Shown here: in pieces, positions 1-7,339 of the stretch
Position numbering within the stretch: position 1 is the first letter of the stretch
How the letters are laid out: every line of letters starts with the position of its first letter
From: Tissierellia bacterium
GTDB lineage: Bacteria; Bacillota; Clostridia; Tissierellales; Tissierellaceae
NCBI GenBank assembly: GCA_012518035.1
Contig: JAAYTL010000022.1
Location: 1-37,859 of the forward strand
Direction: 5' to 3'
Length of the DNA stretch: 37,859 bases
The notes under the pieces: generated by a model
What the model saw: only the letters and a program-made list of their open reading frames with translations
What the model was told of the DNA's origin: nothing
Database searches by the model: none
Made by a program: the position numbers and the translations under genes

Positions 1-66
1 ATCTACACTATCCTCTTCAATATTAAATTGCTCTATAATTAGTTTCATTACCTTTTCTGAAATCAT
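1..66 (-). CDS. acpP: Acyl carrier protein, N-terminal 22 residues (cut by window edge)
   Basis: The reading frame starts at an ATG at 66 and runs off the left edge. A GGAGG lies 7 nt upstream at 74-78. The 22 visible residues begin MISEKVMKLIIEQF and continue with an acidic stretch (NIEEDSVD), the usual first helix of acyl carrier proteins. The phosphopantetheine serine motif (DSL) would lie outside the window. It follows plsX by 16 nt, and plsX-acpP neighbourhood is common in Firmicutes. The product would carry acyl chains for fatty acid and phospholipid synthesis in the cytosol. Identity rests on a short N-terminus plus context. Confidence 0.8.
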   Translation of the reverse strand, partial: MISEKVMKLIIEQFNIEEDSVD

Positions 67-82
67 CTTACATCCTCCTAAC

Positions 83-1075
83 CTATATTTCTTCCTTAAT
101 ATTCTCCTCGATGGTAGATATAACATCTTTTTCAATAAAATTGATAGCCTGTCTGATTGCATTTTTAAAGGCATAGTCATTAGAGCTTCCATGGGCCTTA
201 ATAATGGGCTGTTTGGTTCCCAATAGGGGAGCTCCACCATACTCCCTGTAGTCTATCTTGCTCTTTAGGGACTTTAAACCCGGTTTTAGCAAGAGGGCCC
301 CAAGCTTACTCTTGGTGTTTTCCATAAAGACTCTTTTAAGTTCATCAAAGAGAGACATTGCTACACCTTCTGTCACCTTTAAAATCATGTTGCCTACAAA
401 TCCATCAGCAACTATAACATCTGCCTCGCCATAGGCCATGGTCCTTCCTTCAATATTCCCTATGAAATTGATATTGGTTTCCTTCAATAGGTCATAGGCC
501 TTCTTTGTTAATTCGTCACCCTTGCCTTCTTCGGTGCCCACATTAGCTAGACCTACTCTGGGCCTTTCAACTCCCATAACCTTCTCCATATATATGGATC
601 CCATCACAGCAAACTGCTGCAGGTACTCTGGTTTAGAATCGGTATTAGCCCCTGCGTCCACCAATAAGGCTAGTCCCTTTGTAGTAGGGTAGACACTGGT
701 CAAGGCAGCCCTTTTTATGCCCTTAATCCTTTTCACAATAAATAAGCCTCCTGCAAGTAAGGCACCTGTACTACCTGCTGATACAAAGCCGTCTCCCCTA
801 CCCTCAGTCAAGGCCTTCAAGCCAATAACCATGGAAGAATCCTTCTTCCTTCTAATGGCTAGGGCAGGGTCATCTTCATTGGTGATTACATCCTCTGCAT
901 TAAGAACTTCTACCCTATCCTTCTTGTAGTTATGCTTCTTCAGTTCTTCCAGAATTTCTTCTTCTCTACCTACTATTAATAAGTCTATATCATATTCATT
1001 GGAAGCATCAATAGCACCCTTAACTATGGCGGCTGGAGCATTATCTCCACCCATAGCATCCACTATAATCTTCAT
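83..1075 (-). CDS. plsX: Phosphate acyltransferase PlsX
   Basis: The 330-residue product has the normal length for PlsX and begins with the family signature MKIIVDAMGGDNAP. Further conserved blocks are SAGSTGALLAGG near residue 100, DAGAN near 140 and ADGFVGN near 222. PlsX converts acyl-ACP and phosphate to acyl-phosphate, which PlsY then uses for the first acylation of glycerol-3-phosphate at the membrane. ATG start at 1075 with AGGAGG 6-8 nt upstream. It lies between rpmF and acpP. In Bacillus fapR usually precedes plsX; no fapR is seen here. A terminator after rpmF and a separate promoter (1118-1146) suggest plsX-acpP is its own transcription unit. Confidence 0.97.
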   Translation of the reverse strand: MKIIVDAMGGDNAPAAIVKGAIDASNEYDIDLLIVGREEEILEELKKHNYKKDRVEVLNAEDVITNEDDPALAIRRKKDSSMVIGLKALTEGRGDGFVSAGSTGALLAGGLFIVKRIKGIKRAALTSVYPTTKGLALLVDAGANTDSKPEYLQQFAVMGSIYMEKVMGVERPRVGLANVGTEEGKGDELTKKAYDLLKETNINFIGNIEGRTMAYGEADVIVADGFVGNMILKVTEGVAMSLFDELKRVFMENTKSKLGALLLKPGLKSLKSKIDYREYGGAPLLGTKQPIIKAHGSSNDYAFKNAIRQAINFIEKDVISTIEENIKEEI

Positions 1076-1117
1076 CTTATTCCTCCTAATAAAGAAGTAA
1101 AAACAGTACTGATATTA

Positions 1118-1146
1118 AATATATATTAGACTTAGAAAAAAATCAA
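1118..1146 (-). promoter_or_regulatory. Predicted sigma-A promoter for plsX-acpP
   Basis: On the minus strand a -35 TTGATT (1146-1141) and a -10 TATATT (1123-1118) are separated by 17 nt. It lies between the rpmF terminator and the plsX start, where a promoter would be needed. Downstream is a short palindrome CAGTACTG (about 1105-1112) whose GTAC core vaguely recalls FapR-type operators, but this is too short to call. Confidence 0.6.
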
Positions 1147-1154
1147 TATAATTA

Positions 1155-1188
1155 ATAAGAGATAGTGAATTTTATCACTATCTCTTAT
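1155..1188 (-). terminator. Hairpin terminator after rpmF
   Basis: A perfect 14-bp inverted repeat (ATAAGAGATAGTGA / TCACTATCTCTTAT) with a 6-nt loop begins 3 nt after the rpmF stop codon on the minus strand. The following minus-strand sequence is T-rich, with a run of seven T about 9 nt on. It probably stops most yceD-rpmF transcription before plsX. Confidence 0.75.
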
Positions 1189-1191
1189 CAA

Positions 1192-1371
1192 TTATTCTAC
1201 TTCTATTACTTCTCTTTTTTTATAATAACCACATGACCTGCATACTCTGTGTGGTAGCTTAGGCTCACCGCATTGTGGACATGAACTTATAGTAACCCTA
1301 CTAAGTCTATAGGATGAAGCTCTTCGCTTGTTTTTTCTAGCCTTAGAAGTCTTTCTCTTTGGTACAGCCAT
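1192..1371 (-). CDS. rpmF: 50S ribosomal protein L32 (zinc-binding form)
   Basis: The 59-residue protein starts [13 protein letters not shown], the L32 signature, and carries a zinc ribbon with C31-x2-C34 and C44-x2-C47. It binds 23S rRNA in the large subunit. The ATG at 1371 is preferred over an in-frame GTG at 1380 because the GTG lies inside the AAGGAGGTG ribosome-binding site, and the family begins at MAVPK. It follows yceD by 13 nt; this yceD-rpmF pair is one of the most conserved in bacteria. Retention of all four cysteines means this is the zinc-requiring version. Confidence 0.97.
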   Translation of the reverse strand: MAVPKRKTSKARKNKRRASSYRLSRVTISSCPQCGEPKLPHRVCRSCGYYKKREVIEVE

Positions 1372-1384
1372 TAAAAACACCTCC

Positions 1385-1903
1385 TTATTCCTTAGGAAAA
1401 AAATCCTTCAGTAGTTCAAATCTCGGATCAATATAATCATCTAAACAGGTGCATGATTCTTTATTTAGGTCTGCACCACAAACAGTACAAAGACCTTTAC
1501 AAGACTCATCACAAAGGGTTTTCATAGGTATAGACGAAGCTACTTCCATAAGTATATATTCATCTAAATTTAGAATACCTTTTTCATAATAGATTATATC
1601 GTCTTGGTCTTCTTCATCTTCCTCAAAAACACTTTCGTTATCCTCAAGCCTTCCAGATAGGGATGTAGATACTTCCTTTATGGTAGTTTCATAGCATCTA
1701 TCGCATTTGGCCTCATACTTATACTTTATATCCGCCTGTATCAAATATGAACCCTCTACCTTGTAGATCTCTCCCTTGTAATGGATTGGTTCTATTATCC
1801 TTAACCCATCCAACCCTTCTTTAATTGGGTCTGGATCGACCTGATTTTCAAAGGGAAATACACTGTCAGCAAGTTGAAAAGCCTTGACTAAATCAACATT
1901 CAA
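1385..1903 (-). CDS. yceD: DUF177/YceD family protein (large-subunit rRNA accumulation)
   Basis: A 172-residue YceD-family protein, recognised by its C-terminal cysteine pairs (CDRC near residue 67; [13 protein letters not shown] near 132-144) and by lying directly upstream of rpmF. YceD homologues are linked to 23S rRNA accumulation; the biochemical role is not settled. The start is a TTG at 1903, with AGAGGTGA 6 nt upstream; the nearest ATG is in a frame that stops at once. A strongly acidic patch (EDEEDQDD) lies in the middle. A perfect consensus promoter sits 31 nt upstream, so yceD-rpmF is probably expressed strongly and separately from ackA. Confidence 0.9.
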   Translation of the reverse strand: MNVDLVKAFQLADSVFPFENQVDPDPIKEGLDGLRIIEPIHYKGEIYKVEGSYLIQADIKYKYEAKCDRCYETTIKEVSTSLSGRLEDNESVFEEDEEDQDDIIYYEKGILNLDEYILMEVASSIPMKTLCDESCKGLCTVCGADLNKESCTCLDDYIDPRFELLKDFFPKE

Positions 1904-1920
1904 CTATTCTCACCTCTTAG

Positions 1921-1955
1921 ACTAACACACCTTATTATACAAAGGTGGTATTAGT
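1921..1955. repeat. Palindrome with the yceD -10 box in its loop
   Basis: Forward arm 1921-1933 (ACTAACACACCTT) pairs with 1942-1955 (AAGGTGGTATTAGT) over 13 positions with one bulge and one G-T pair. The 8-nt loop contains the whole -10 box TATAAT of the yceD promoter. It could be a repressor operator, or the hairpin terminator of ackA, although no T-run follows. Confidence 0.5.
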
Positions 1956-1962
1956 TTGTCAA
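1934..1962 (-). promoter_or_regulatory. Perfect consensus sigma-A promoter for yceD-rpmF
   Basis: On the minus strand TTGACA (1962-1957) and TATAAT (1939-1934) match the consensus at all twelve positions and are 17 nt apart. The start codon of yceD is 31 nt beyond the -10. This is the strongest promoter I can see in the window, fitting a ribosomal protein operon. The -35 begins only 4 nt past the ackA stop codon. Confidence 0.9.
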
Positions 1963-1965
1963 GAA

Positions 1966-3168
1966 TTATCTATTTTGGACCAATTCTAATGTATCCCTTG
2001 CAATCATCAATTCCTCGTTAGTTGGAATCACCATAATAGTAACGCCGCCTATATTCTTGCTTATAATAGCTTCCTTACCACTTGCCTGCTCGTTTAGTTC
2101 CTTATCAATGATGATGTTTAGACACTCTAATCCATCACATATTAACTCCCTCATGCTGGCAGAGTTTTCACCAATTCCAGCTGTAAAGACTAATACATCA
2201 ATCCTACACATTTGTGCTGCATAGGCTGCAATGTATTTCTTAACCCTATTAGCAAATACTTCTAATGCTAATTTTGCCCTTTGGTTTCCTTCATCAGCAG
2301 CAATCTCTAAATCCCTGAAGTCACTACTAATTCCTGAAATACCAAGTACTCCTGAGCTCTTGTTTAGCATTTGATTTACTTCTTCAAAAGATAGGCCTTC
2401 TTTTTCCATTATTAATGGGATGATAGCTGGGTCAATATCTCCAGACCTGGTTCCCATAGCAAGTCCTTCTAGAGGAGTGAAACCCATACTGGTATCGACT
2501 GATTTACCACCTTCAACTGCAGTAACGCTTGAACCGTTTCCTAAGTGAGCAGTTACGATATTCAAATCCCTGATGTCCTTACCTAATATTTCAGCAGCCC
2601 TTTGAGAAACGTATTTGTGAGATGTACCGTGGAAACCATACCTTCTGATCTTATACTTTTCATATAATTCATATGGAAGAGCATAGATATAGTTGTCTGC
2701 TGGAATAGTTTGATGGAATGCTGTATCAAAAACTGCTACCATAGGTACTTCAGGCATTAGTTCCTTACAGGCTTCAATTCCCATGATATTTGCTGGGTTA
2801 TGAAGTGGGGCCAACTCAATATTGTTCTCTATAGCCTTCATAACTTCATCATCTATAATGGTTGAGCTGGAGAAGTCTTCACCACCATGAACTACCCTGT
2901 GACCAACAGCTCCGATTTCATCCATGGATTTGATTGCTCCATACTTTTCATCAACAATAGCTTCTAATACTAATTCTAAGGCTCTCTTATGGTCCTTCAT
3001 TGGTTCTTCGATTATGACCCTTTCCTTACCAGTGGTATCATGTTTAATTCGTGAACCTTCAATACCTATTCTTTCAACCAGACCTTTAGCCAGTACTTCT
3101 TCTCCATTCATATCAATTAACTGATATTTTAATGAAGAACTACCGCAGTTAATTACCAAAATATTCAT
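1966..3168 (-). CDS. ackA: Acetate kinase
   Basis: A 400-residue acetate kinase, normal family length. Visible signatures are the N-terminal [18 protein letters not shown], the GHRVVHGG block near residue 90, [12 protein letters not shown] near 180, TAHLGNGSS near 205 and FTAGIGENS near 325. It interconverts acetyl-phosphate plus ADP with acetate plus ATP, giving ATP in fermentation. Three ATGs lie in a row; the one at 3168 is best placed, 7 nt from AGGAGG. Transcribed divergently from tmcAL, whose product consumes acetate. No phosphotransacetylase gene is in the window. Confidence 0.98.
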   Translation of the reverse strand: MNILVINCGSSSLKYQLIDMNGEEVLAKGLVERIGIEGSRIKHDTTGKERVIIEEPMKDHKRALELVLEAIVDEKYGAIKSMDEIGAVGHRVVHGGEDFSSSTIIDDEVMKAIENNIELAPLHNPANIMGIEACKELMPEVPMVAVFDTAFHQTIPADNYIYALPYELYEKYKIRRYGFHGTSHKYVSQRAAEILGKDIRDLNIVTAHLGNGSSVTAVEGGKSVDTSMGFTPLEGLAMGTRSGDIDPAIIPLIMEKEGLSFEEVNQMLNKSSGVLGISGISSDFRDLEIAADEGNQRAKLALEVFANRVKKYIAAYAAQMCRIDVLVFTAGIGENSASMRELICDGLECLNIIIDKELNEQASGKEAIISKNIGGVTIMVIPTNEELMIARDTLELVQNR

Positions 3169-3202
3169 CATCATTCCTCCTAATTGTTCTTTCACTATTA
3201 CA

Positions 3203-3231
3203 ATATTATTACATTGATATTAAAAAATCAA
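3203..3231 (-). promoter_or_regulatory. Predicted promoter for ackA
   Basis: Minus-strand TTGATT (3231-3226) and TAATAT (3208-3203), 17 nt apart, followed about 35 nt later by the ackA start. It shares a roughly 110-bp divergent control region with tmcAL. Confidence 0.55.
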
Positions 3232-3280
3232 CATTTTAAATCACGATTTTATCTAAGCCCAGTATCTAAATCAATTAATA

Positions 3281-3289
3281 TGTTATAAT
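3281..3289 (+). promoter_or_regulatory. Extended -10 promoter element for tmcAL
   Basis: TGTTATAAT is a perfect TGn extended -10 with a consensus TATAAT (3284-3289), 26 nt before the tmcAL ATG. No good -35 is seen at the expected distance, which is normal for extended -10 promoters. Confidence 0.6.
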
Positions 3290-3314
3290 TATTAAAAACG
3301 TAGTGGAGGTTAAG

Positions 3315-4559
3315 ATGAAGGTTTTAGGTTTAATCACAGAATACAACCCCTTTCATTATGGTCATAAATATCATTTGCAAAAGTCTCTAGAAGTAACAGG
3401 GGCCAGCCATACCATTGCCATTATGAGTGGTTCCTTTGTTCAGAGGGGTGAGCCCTCCCTAGTCGATAAATGGACCAAGGCTAAAATGGCCATAGCAAAT
3501 GGTATAGACCTAGTTATAGAACTTCCCTTTGTCTATTCTACCCAAAGTGCAGAGCTCTTTGCCCTAGGTGGAATTAAAGTCATGGATAGCTTAGAAATAG
3601 TTGATTATGTTTGCTTTGGCAGCGAAAGTGGAAGTTTAGAACCCTTAAATCATATTGCTGAAATCTTGGTTAAGGAACCAGAATCATATAAAAGTAAGCT
3701 TAAAGGATATCTTGACTTAGGTATGTCCTTCCCCTCTGCTAGAAGCAGGGCCCTTATAGACTTTTTAAACCTTAAACCTAGTGTAACCTATGATTATGAG
3801 TCTATACTCAAAGAATCCAATAATATCTTGGCCATTGAGTATCTAAAGGCCTTAAAAGTTATAAATTCGAACATTATCCCTTTGACTATCCAGCGTCAAG
3901 GCTCGGCTTATAAGGATGAAAAGATAAACCACACCCTATCATCAGCAACAGCCATTAGGAGGAGTATTTTAAATAAGGGACTGGGTTCAGTCAAAGAACT
4001 GCTACCTGAGGCCACATATGATTTATTGGCTGACTTTTATTCTAAATATAGGTCCTTCAATGATTTGGACAACTACTTAGCAGTACTAAAATATCTCCTA
4101 CTAGTCAAAGAAAAGGATAGCTTAAAATCAATCCTGGATATGGAGGATGGCCTAGAAAACCGCTTGGTTGAAAAGTCCTTCGAGGCAAGAGGTGTGAAGG
4201 ATTTAGTCCAGGAAGTATCCACCAAGAGGTATCCTAAAACCAGGATCCAAAGAATCCTAGTCCACCTCTTAAACCAGCTTAATGGGCATAAGATTCGCTC
4301 CCTTTACTCCCAGGAAGTCCCCTATATAAGGTTTTTAGCAGCAAATGAAAAGGGACTTGACCTACTAAGCCATATAAAGAATAAATCTTACGTCCCCATC
4401 ATAAGCAAATTCTCACATTATAAGGATTTAAGGAATCCTTTAGTAAATGAGTTTATACTCTATGAAAAAAGGGCGACCGACATCTACTTCCTACCCTTCA
4501 GTACTAAATATAAATCCAATAATATGGACTACCTTACCTCCCCTTTTATCAAAAAATAA
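3315..4559 (+). CDS. tmcAL: tRNA(Met) cytidine acetate ligase TmcAL
   Basis: The 414-residue product opens with MKVLGLITEYNPFHYGHKYH, with the nucleotidyltransferase HxGH motif at residues 14-17, followed by MSGSFVQRGEPS near 40. These are typical of TmcAL (YlbM). The enzyme activates acetate with ATP and acetylates the wobble cytidine of elongator tRNA-Met to ac4C. The start ATG at 3315 lies 5 nt after GGAGG; an in-frame GTG at 3303 overlaps that site and is rejected. It is divergent from ackA and followed by ylbJ, matching the ylb gene cluster of Bacillus. Acetate links it to its divergent neighbour. Confidence 0.95.
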   Translation: MKVLGLITEYNPFHYGHKYHLQKSLEVTGASHTIAIMSGSFVQRGEPSLVDKWTKAKMAIANGIDLVIELPFVYSTQSAELFALGGIKVMDSLEIVDYVCFGSESGSLEPLNHIAEILVKEPESYKSKLKGYLDLGMSFPSARSRALIDFLNLKPSVTYDYESILKESNNILAIEYLKALKVINSNIIPLTIQRQGSAYKDEKINHTLSSATAIRRSILNKGLGSVKELLPEATYDLLADFYSKYRSFNDLDNYLAVLKYLLLVKEKDSLKSILDMEDGLENRLVEKSFEARGVKDLVQEVSTKRYPKTRIQRILVHLLNQLNGHKIRSLYSQEVPYIRFLAANEKGLDLLSHIKNKSYVPIISKFSHYKDLRNPLVNEFILYEKRATDIYFLPFSTKYKSNNMDYLTSPFIKK

Positions 4560-4605
4560 CCCCCTCATATTTGCTTTCCTTTACAAATATAATTATGTGA
4601 GGGGG
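4560..4605 (+). terminator. Hairpin between tmcAL and ylbJ that contains the ylbJ ribosome-binding site
   Basis: CCCCCTCA (4560-4567) pairs perfectly with TGAGGGGG (4598-4605), and TATTTG (4568-4573) pairs with CAAATA (4584-4589), with an 8-nt bulge on one side. It begins directly after the tmcAL stop codon and is followed by TGATTTTATT, a weak T-rich tail. The 3' arm is the G-rich Shine-Dalgarno of ylbJ, so folding would hide that site. It may act as terminator, as translational control, or both. Confidence 0.6.
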
Positions 4606-4612
4606 TGATTTT

Positions 4613-5776
4613 ATTAGGAAGAAATTCTTTCAGCTTATAATCCTATTACTAATCATTACATTAATTAATAACCCAGCTAGAGCCCTGGACAGTGCAAGAA
4701 ACGGTTTAAACCTTTGGTTTAATATCCTCCTACCGTCCCTTCTACCCTTCTTTATCCTATCTGAACTGTTCATAGCTTCAGGGCTAGTCCAGTACTTTGG
4801 CAGGATGTTGGAACCTATAATAAAACCCATATTTCATCTGCCAGGTGAGGCTACCTTCCCAGTTATAATGAGTTTTTTATCAGGCTATCCTTTGGGAGCC
4901 AAACTCACCTCAAGACTTAGGAGCCTAGACATGATAAGTAAGCCAGAGGGTGATAGGCTTATTACTCTGGCCTCCACATCAGGACCCCTCTTTATACTAG
5001 GAGCTGTTTTAACAGGTATGCTCTCCATGCCTGACCTAAGTGGGCTTATGATAATACCCCATTATATGGGAGCCTTGACAGTAGGGCTTATATTTAGCCG
5101 ACTACCAAGGCTATCTGGTCAAAAACAGGTTAAGCAGTTTAAACCGTCAAAGAAAATAGAGAAAGTCAATAATTCTACTAGTTTACCCGACCTTATATCA
5201 AGAAGTGTCAAGGATAGTGTAAATTCCATCCTCTTGATAGGAGGATTTGTTATTATCTACAATGTCATTATAGATATGGTACTAGCATCACAAATTACCA
5301 GAATCCTAATTCAAAAGGTCTCCCAAGTCTTTATGTTAAACCCCTCCTTATTAGAGGGGATACTTGCAGGACTTATAGAGCTTACTACAGGGTGCAATAG
5401 GATATCCCTTGCAGATGTGAATTTACTCTATAAAATCCTTGGTATTAACTTCATAATTGGCTGGGGTGGACTATCCATCTTAAGCCAAGCAATCAGCTTC
5501 ATATCTCAGACAGATATAAGTGTTAAGCTCTACCTAATCTCAAAGTTATTACATGGATTCTTAGCCACCCTATACACCTATCTCCTATATCTCTTCTTCT
5601 ACAGGGACTATCTAAATGTCATAGCAGTTGGCAATCCAATAGATTTAGGAATCTTTGATCTTAAGACCTGGTTAGGTGCCTTCTACTCCTTAGGCAGCAT
5701 CTCACTAACACTTATTGCTTTCTATGTTTTTATGGCCCTCCTTGTTATCAATATCAAGAAACTAAAAAAAAGCTAA
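4613..5776 (+). CDS. ylbJ: Sporulation integral membrane protein, YlbJ family (apparent ATT start)
   Basis: The 387-residue frame encodes a multi-spanning membrane protein with the YlbJ blocks SLLPFFILSEL near residue 48, FLSGYPLGAKLTSR near 90, LASTSGPLFILGAVL near 122 and a second Gate-like half (NSILLIGGFVIIYNVI, then GLIELTTGCNRIS). Two repeated nucleoside-transporter Gate-type halves are expected. In Bacillus it belongs to the mother-cell sporulation set. No ATG, GTG or TTG exists in frame before the ATG at 4805, and starting there would remove about 64 residues that match the family. An ATT at 4613, 7 nt after GGGGG, is the best start. A TGA lies just upstream in frame. Confidence 0.85.
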   Translation: MRKKFFQLIILLLIITLINNPARALDSARNGLNLWFNILLPSLLPFFILSELFIASGLVQYFGRMLEPIIKPIFHLPGEATFPVIMSFLSGYPLGAKLTSRLRSLDMISKPEGDRLITLASTSGPLFILGAVLTGMLSMPDLSGLMIIPHYMGALTVGLIFSRLPRLSGQKQVKQFKPSKKIEKVNNSTSLPDLISRSVKDSVNSILLIGGFVIIYNVIIDMVLASQITRILIQKVSQVFMLNPSLLEGILAGLIELTTGCNRISLADVNLLYKILGINFIIGWGGLSILSQAISFISQTDISVKLYLISKLLHGFLATLYTYLLYLFFYRDYLNVIAVGNPIDLGIFDLKTWLGAFYSLGSISLTLIAFYVFMALLVINIKKLKKS

Positions 5777-5800
5777 GAGACTAACTTATGCCTCTTAGCT
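5771..5800 (-). terminator. Terminator of the coaD operon, overlapping both convergent gene ends
   Basis: AGCTAAGAG (5771-5779) and CTCTTAGCT (5792-5800) form a perfect 9-bp stem. On the minus strand the stem is followed directly by seven T, a classic intrinsic terminator. It overlaps the last codons of the minus-strand coiled-coil gene and the stop codon of ylbJ; on the plus strand there is no T-run, so ylbJ transcripts may stop less efficiently. Confidence 0.85.
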
Positions 5801-6227
5801 CCCTTCTATTCTCGTTAATTGTTTCGATTAATTCCTTAAGTTGCTCCTGAGTTTCAGCCAATAAACTATCTGCATATTCCATGGCACCTAATCTAATCTC
5901 TTTAGCCGTAGTCTGGGCCTTATTTATGATTTCTTCAGCTCTTTCCTGGGCAGCCTTTGTTATGCCTTCTTGGTCAATTAACTCTTCCAGCTTATATTCA
6001 GCTTCATTTAGAATATTATCCGCATCCTTCTGAGCCTCGGCTAAAATCCTTTGTTTTTCTTCCTTGATCCATGCAGCCTGCTTGATTTCATCTGGTAATC
6101 TAATCCTTATCTCCTTAAGGATATCCAAGAGCTCTTCAGTATCCACCAGAATCTTTTTGGAAAATGGAACGCTTGTCCCATCTTCAATAATATCCTCAAT
6201 CTCATCAAGAAGCAATAAAATATCCAT
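5781..6227 (-). CDS. Coiled-coil protein of unknown function, downstream of coaD
   Basis: A 148-residue, charged, alanine- and glutamate-rich protein. The first 45 residues (MDILLLLDEIEDIIEDG...) look like a short helical domain; residues about 55-145 are a long predicted coiled coil with heptad-like runs (AEAQKDADNILNEAEYKLEEL). It resembles the stalk-type b or H/E subunits of rotary ATPases and DivIVA-like tails only by composition. There is no signal peptide or membrane helix. It starts 1 nt after the coaD stop, with a GGGGGG ribosome-binding site inside the end of coaD, so it is translated with coaD. I cannot assign a function; related genes occur next to coaD in clostridia. Confidence 0.75.
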   Translation of the reverse strand: MDILLLLDEIEDIIEDGTSVPFSKKILVDTEELLDILKEIRIRLPDEIKQAAWIKEEKQRILAEAQKDADNILNEAEYKLEELIDQEGITKAAQERAEEIINKAQTTAKEIRLGAMEYADSLLAETQEQLKELIETINENRRELRGIS

Positions 6228-6228
6228 A

Positions 6229-6711
6229 TCAAAAGCCCCCCTTAAACTTATTTGCTAATGCCTCTTCTACAACCTTGGGTACAAAGCAAGTAACCTTCCC
6301 ACCAAATGAAGCAATCTCCTTAACGATACTTGAACTTAAAAATACATATTCTGCCCTAGAAACCATAAATATGGTTTCCATTTCAGGGTAGGTCTTTCTA
6401 TTAACCAGGGCCATTTGCATCTCATATTCAAAATCTGAAACAGCCCTTAAACCCCTAATCACTGTGCTACATCCCTTTTCCTTCACATAGGAAGTCAATA
6501 GGCCAGAAAAAGTATCTATTTCAACATTTGGAAACTGCTTAGTGGTTTCCTTTAGTAATCTTACCCTTTCCTCTATTGTAAAGAGATTTTTCTTGGATTT
6601 ATTGTTGAGTATTGCAATTATAACCTTATCAAATTTTTTAGAACTTCTCTCAATTATATCTAAATGACCATAGGTAACAGGGTCAAAACTTCCAGGATAA
6701 ATTACTTTCAT
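6229..6711 (-). CDS. coaD: Phosphopantetheine adenylyltransferase
   Basis: 160 residues, the usual CoaD length. The nucleotidyltransferase T/HxGH motif is TYGH at residues 13-16 in MKVIYPGSFDPVTYGH, and the second motif is FLSSSIVKE near 128. Further family blocks are RGLRAVSDFEYE near 90 and the ADP-binding NRKTYPEMET. It transfers AMP from ATP to 4'-phosphopantetheine, the penultimate step of CoA synthesis in the cytosol. Only 2 nt separate it from rsmD upstream, the same rsmD-coaD pair as in Bacillus (ylbH-coaD). CoaBC, an earlier step of the same pathway, is at 25.7 kb. Confidence 0.98.
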   Translation of the reverse strand: MKVIYPGSFDPVTYGHLDIIERSSKKFDKVIIAILNNKSKKNLFTIEERVRLLKETTKQFPNVEIDTFSGLLTSYVKEKGCSTVIRGLRAVSDFEYEMQMALVNRKTYPEMETIFMVSRAEYVFLSSSIVKEIASFGGKVTCFVPKVVEEALANKFKGGF

Positions 6712-6713
6712 GA

Positions 6714-7274
6714 CTACCTCCTAAACCGTTTGAAAAAAGTTATCGTTTTACTGCCATATCTTCTGGAATCAGTTCTTTTAAATTCAAAAATCTCCTCATC
6801 TAAAATTCTCTGACTTTCATGCTCCACAATTAAGAGACCCTCGTCCTTAAGAATAGGATGGTCATTTAGATTTTTGAAGACCTTATCTAGTAAATCTCCA
6901 TACCCAAAAGGAGGATCCACATATATGTAATCAAATTCGATACCACTTTTACTAAAATCCCTTATAGCCCTTAAAGCATTAGTTTTAATAACGGTAGCAG
7001 ACTCCGCCAACCTGGTGTGGGATAGGTTTTCCTTAATAGCAGAAATGCTCCTGGGAGAAACATCTATAAAATAGCACTTCCCAGCACCCCTACTCAAAAA
7101 TTCTATACCTATGGAGCCAGAACCTGCAAATAGATCTAGGACAAGGGAATCAGTTTTTATCTTTCCTAAAATATTAAATAGGGACTCCTTTACCTTATCT
7201 TCTGTAGGTCTAACATCCATTCCCTTGGGTGAACACAACCTATGTCCCTTTCTCATGCCAGAAATAACTCTCAA
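6714..7274 (-). CDS. rsmD: 16S rRNA (guanine966-N2)-methyltransferase RsmD
   Basis: 186 residues. SAM-binding motif I is DLFAGSGSIGIE at 47-58 and the catalytic motif is DPPF at 120-123. The N-terminal MRVISGMRKGHRL and RPTEDKVKESLFNIL blocks are diagnostic. It methylates G966 of 16S rRNA. The start codon is TTG at 7274, with AGGAG 8 nt upstream; no better ATG is available. It follows recG by 65 nt and precedes coaD by 2 nt. Confidence 0.95.
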   Translation of the reverse strand: MRVISGMRKGHRLCSPKGMDVRPTEDKVKESLFNILGKIKTDSLVLDLFAGSGSIGIEFLSRGAGKCYFIDVSPRSISAIKENLSHTRLAESATVIKTNALRAIRDFSKSGIEFDYIYVDPPFGYGDLLDKVFKNLNDHPILKDEGLLIVEHESQRILDEEIFEFKRTDSRRYGSKTITFFKRFRR

Positions 7275-7339
7275 AATAAAGCTCCTTTATACTTATTTAG
7301 CTATATTTTATCATATTATAACCCATAAAAGAACCCATT

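Noticed and set aside
1100-1120. FapR operator in front of plsX
   Set aside because: Only an 8-bp palindrome (CAGTACTG) is present, much shorter than a known FapR site, and no fapR gene is visible.
3303-3314. GTG start 12 nt before the tmcAL ATG
   Set aside because: The GTG overlaps the GGAGG ribosome-binding site, and the family begins at MKVLGLITEYNP.
4805-5776. Short ylbJ beginning at the ATG at 4805
   Set aside because: It would drop 64 upstream in-frame residues, including SLLPFFILSEL, that match the family, and the ATG has no good ribosome-binding site.
7275-7339. Promoter between recG and rsmD
   Set aside because: TATAAT and TAAAAT-like boxes exist but no -35 lies at a usable distance; the region is simply AT-rich, so I did not list it.
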